The notes under the pieces: model-generated | The model's database searches: none | Told to the model about the DNA's origin: nothing | Seen by the model: the letters and a program-made list of their open reading frames with translations, nothing else | NCBI GenBank assembly: GCA_002245135.1 | Contig: NGBS01000014.1 | Location: 1 to 64,000 of the forward strand | Direction: 5' to 3' | Length of the DNA: 64,000 nucleotides | DNA from: Proteromonas lacertae | Lineage: Eukaryota > Sar > Bigyra > Opalinata > Proteromonadidae | Shown: positions 60,653 through 64,000 of the stretch, in pieces | Layout: each line of letters starts with the position of its first letter | Numbering within the stretch: the stretch's first letter is position 1 | Made by a program: the position numbers and the translations under genes

Positions 60653-62553
60653 CCTTATTTAGAAAAAAGTCTGATGTATTGTTCATCTGATGATAATAAG
60701 TGTAGAACATATATGAATTTGGTAACTTGTTATTCAAAATTAGTATAACAGTGAGTTACATATTGTAGGAAAATGGAGAAAAAATCAAAGACTATTTAAT
60801 TATAGCAAGAGAATATACTTCAAATCCTGACATAATAAGTAAAATTGATGAAAGTATTGGAATTGCATATACTGCACTTGTATATGAAAAATATATATGT
60901 TTATTTATTAATAATAGCAAAATGGAAAACTAGCTAAGAAATATATTAATAGATCATGTGGATATGATCCTAATAAAGAAGATGATGAAGATGATGATAG
61001 TTACACAATTGAGTTAGAGAATGGAAGAGGAGAAAATATATCAACTGAAGAAGAAGAATTAATATTGAGAGGTGTTAAAGAAAATAATAAGTATTTTATT
61101 GAAGAACATACAATCAGAGAAAGTATTAGGACTGCTTTGTCATTTTTTAACAGAAAAGACTATGGAATAGTATTTTTTCAATCAATATTTCTTTGTAGGC
61201 AATAAATATCTATAAAATGATATTAGATGAAGCTTTGGATAGTGGAAGGTTATTTGATGTGAATTTTACAATAAGTGAATGTTATTATTTTTTAGTATAT
61301 ATTGCTTGTTTTATTTATTGTAGAAACAATATGATAATCAACTTCCTTATATAAAAGAATCATTGAAGTATGCTATAACAAAAGGCAAAAAGTATATCTG
61401 TTATATTAGAATGGGGAATTGCTTATTTAGTAATGTATTTAATACTGTAGTTTATAATTCATAGAATGAAATAGAAAATGCAATATACTGTTTTGAAAAG
61501 GCTTATGACTGTATAACAGAAGATGGAATATTATCATATGGACCTTCATTGAAATACAAAACAGTAAAGGAGAACTATTATTATTGTAATATGAGAATAG
61601 CTGATTGCCACAAAATTCTTGTATTTATTATCATTTTATATCAACAGAGAAAATACGAAGAAGCAATCAAATACTATATTAAAGCAACTGAGTTTTCAAT
61701 AACTACGAAAGAAACATTTGAATGTAAAATGGAGATAGGAAAATGTTATTCGTCTCTTGTATTTATCTGTTTCTATTAAATAGGATAAAATAGAAAAAGC
61801 AGTTGAATCATTTAAAGAAGCATTAAAATATATTTCATCCAATGATGATAAATATGAATGTAATTGTCTATTAGCATTATTGTATTATGTGATGGTATAT
61901 TTATATCATTTAATTACACATATAGAAAGAATATAAATCAGCAATAGAATGTGGAAGAGAATCATTGAAGAATGCTTCAACAGAAGAAAAGAAACTATCA
62001 CCATTAAACACAATAGCCACTAGTTATTATTTCTCTGTATTATTCTTTTTTTCTTATAAATTCAGGGAGAATTTGAATCTTCAATTCCATTCTTTGAATC
62101 GTTAATGAAACTAACAAAGAATGAAAAAGACATTATGAAATATGAAAGACTTCTGAGTGAATGTTATTATAAAATAGTATATAATATATAATCCTTATTT
62201 GATGTAATAGAATGAATATGAAAAATCAATTCCTTATCTATTATCTTTATCCAAAACAGCAGATAATAAAAGTGATAAATATTATTCAAATTTTAATTTA
62301 GGATTATGTTATAAAAGTAATAAGCCAAAAGAAGCAATTCCATATTTCGAAAAGAGTCTGATATACTCTTCATCTGATGAAGAGAAATGCAGAATATACA
62401 TATGTTTAGGAGACTGTTACAAAGCAATAGTATAGTAACTAATTTGTTATAATATAGGGAAATGATGAGAAAGCAAATGAATATTTCTTTAGGTGTGAAA
62501 AAAATGAATGTAATAATAAAGAGGAACAATCAGATGAATTAATAGGGATTTAA
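58303..62553 (+). CDS. TPR-like repeat protein B, about 25 exons
   Basis: Tandem paralogue of gene A with the same N-terminus and the same coiled-coil exon. Stop TAA at 62551-62553. One-exon-one-repeat structure throughout; typical units read KYEEAIKYYIKATEF and KPKEAIPYFEKSL. It has fewer repeats than gene A and a charged insert near 60960-61190 in place of A's insert. At about 62310 two repeats are fused in one exon (LGLCYKSNKPKEAIPYF) where the equivalent junction elsewhere has an intron, indicating exact intron loss or a deletion. Some exon joins were inferred from pattern, not checked base by base. Confidence 0.8.
61796..62086 (+). repeat. Homogenised block shared with TPR gene A
   Basis: Counterpart of 56657-56947, with introns included in the match. 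Confidence 0.85.
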
Positions 62554-62657
62554 TCAAGTATATCAAACGTTTTTATGAAAGAAATATTCTAATTATTCAT
62601 AATATGTTATTATAATTGTTTTAATCATTGAAAATAATGAATAAACTAATTATTCAG

Positions 62658-63749
62658 TTAATGAAACATTCGAAAATCTAAAATACCTTCAGGTTTAGTT
62701 TTTAAAATATCATCTATCTCTTTCATTACATCATCAGTCAATTTTGGTAATATTTCTAAACATTTTAAATTTTCCTCAAGTTGTTCTTTCTTTGTTGCTC
62801 CTAATAACATCACATTTACATTCTTATTCTTTAATACCCATGCTAAATTCAATAAACTCAAACTACATCCCAACTTATCACTCACTTTCTTCAATTCTAT
62901 CAAAGCAATGTTCAATTCATCTAAGGATTTAAATGGAGTATCTTTTAAAACCATTCCATTCAAGAGATTCTCCATTCCAGGTAAATCTAATCTACTTCCT
63001 TTTGGTATTCCATTAATGTATTTTCCACTTAATACTCCACTTGATAATGGAGACCAAATTGTCAAACCAAGTTTATCACTTTCATATAAATAGCTAAACT
63101 CTTTTTCTACTTTTGTACGATGTATTGAGTTGTATTGTGGTTGTTCAACCACTGGACCAATTAAACCTAAACGATGACTTATCTCTTACACTTAAATTAA
63201 AGAATATAAATATTATATTGTTAAAAAGAAAAATGATATAATTGCTCTAGTGATTTGATCAGCACTCCATTCACTAGTTCCCCAATATAAAGCCATTCCT
63301 TTGTTAATTACATAATCAAATGCTCTTACTATCTCTTCAACTGGAGTAAATTTATCAGGTCTATGGCAGAATACTACATCTACATATTCTAAATCCAATC
63401 TATCTAATGAAGCTGTTAAGCCTTCTACTATATGTTTTCTGGATAAACCACTCTCATTTACATATCTTTTCTCACCTTTACCAACTGGACTCCAGAATAA
63501 TTTAGTTGATACAACATAACCACTTCTTCTCACTCCTAATTGTTTTAATGCTTTACCTAATATCTCTTCAGATTTACCATCACCATAGATTTCGGCAGTG
63601 TCAAAGAAATTTATTCCACTTTCAAAGGCTTTCTTCACTAATTCACTGCCTAATTCTTCATTAACTTGAACTCCAAAGACAAAAGTACCAAAACCAACTT
63701 TTGATACTTTTAAACCTGTATTTCCCAAGAAATTATACTCCATTTCCAT
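62658..63749 (-). CDS. Aldo/keto reductase (K-channel beta-like)
   Basis: NADPH-dependent carbonyl reductase fold. Start MEMEYNFLGNTGLKVSKVG at 63749. Catalytic tetrad present: D in FFDTAEIYG, Y in the same motif, K in VVSTKLFWSP and H in VVFCHRPD. Later motifs: GTSEWSADQIT, VEQPQYNSIHR, WSPLSSGVLSGKY and LLGATKKEQLEENL (cofactor loop). These are typical of the AKR6/Kv-beta/YghZ-like group. Between QITRA (63240) and EISHRLGLIGP (63185) an intron is needed, but no GT donor is visible at the right place. The junction is either non-canonical or mutated, so I am unsure this copy is spliced. Stop TAA at 62658. Confidence 0.85.
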
Positions 63750-64000
63750 TAATTATCAAAAGATAAAATCCAAATCTGAATATCTTGACAATTATTTTGA
63801 CAATTTCGGTTATACAATAAATATCTCAACAAAACACCTATGTGATAATATTATTTTCATTTATTAATCGCACATGTATTATACTTAATAATAAAACATT
63901 AAAATTATGATTTAAATCATCATAATATAAATAATCTCAAAACTTCTATTATATAACTAATTACTTGTATTAAATAAGATAATAGATTTAAATCAGTACC
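63750..64000. other. Intergenic upstream of the aldo/keto reductase
   Basis: AT-rich with no open frame or RNA-like structure that I can support. Confidence 0.5.

Noticed and set aside
53740-62460. Spaced repeats in the TPR genes as a CRISPR-like array
   Set aside because: The period comes from protein-coding exons and similar introns. The repeats are diverged and codon-structured.
63190-63245. U12-type AT-AC intron in the aldo/keto reductase
   Set aside because: ATATC at one end is suggestive, but no proper U12 branch site or AC end gives the right phase.
1-64000. General reassignment of TGA to tryptophan
   Set aside because: Tryptophan is encoded by TGG throughout long conserved frames (SHMT, TRAP1, PRP28) and none contains TGA. 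A few isolated TGA codons are better explained by decay or error.
1-64000. tRNA or 5S rRNA genes
   Set aside because: I saw no cloverleaf with matching arms or 5S core. A covariance search could still find one I missed.

Overview
This is nuclear DNA from a very AT-rich, intron-bearing single-celled eukaryote. I cannot name the lineage. Genes sit on both strands, often 50-120 bp apart. Nearly all are split by tiny introns (mostly 27-55 nt) that open with GTAT and close with TAG. Two spliceosomal U2 snRNA genes, a PRP28 helicase and short (CCCTAA)n runs confirm a eukaryotic nucleus. A TRAP1-type Hsp90 with a targeting-like N-terminus points to mitochondria or a related organelle. Splicing the apparent fragments through these introns gives about 17 genes, and the spliced lengths of the best-closed ones are multiples of three.

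Layout. 1-9118 (-): a giant HECT-type ubiquitin ligase, cut by the window edge, whose catalytic part contains several frame breaks. 9837-12403 (-): AFG2/SPATA5-type double AAA ATPase. 12916-19722: a complete Mutator-like transposon (MULE) with 2.3-kb terminal inverted repeats and a 9-bp target-site duplication, inserted in or beside the relic of a hAT transposase (19732-20640, -). 20793-21810 (-): inositol monophosphatase, divergent from 21881-31798 (+), a giant acidic protein of about 3,100 residues built from several kinds of internal repeat. 31922-34444 (-): PRP28/DDX23 helicase.

34539-44762 is a large inverted duplication. Each 4-kb arm carries serine hydroxymethyltransferase (SHMT), a U2 snRNA gene and a pseudokinase-LRR gene. 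The arms flank a unique 2.1-kb centre with a predicted surface protein. Both ends of the repeat fall inside first introns, so each of the four protein genes has its own private first exon. One pseudokinase-LRR copy carries a premature stop.

44880-53186: two unrecognised genes, a DAP1-like small protein, a SET plus double CHHC zinc-finger protein, and TRAP1. 53342-62553: two tandem TPR-like genes in which almost every exon encodes one repeat, homogenised in blocks. 62658-63749 (-): aldo/keto reductase.

The dominant theme is recent duplication and sequence homogenisation: inverted arms, tandem paralogs, duplicated exons and long transposon termini that are identical or nearly so, including in non-coding DNA. 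All comparisons were made by eye without database searches.
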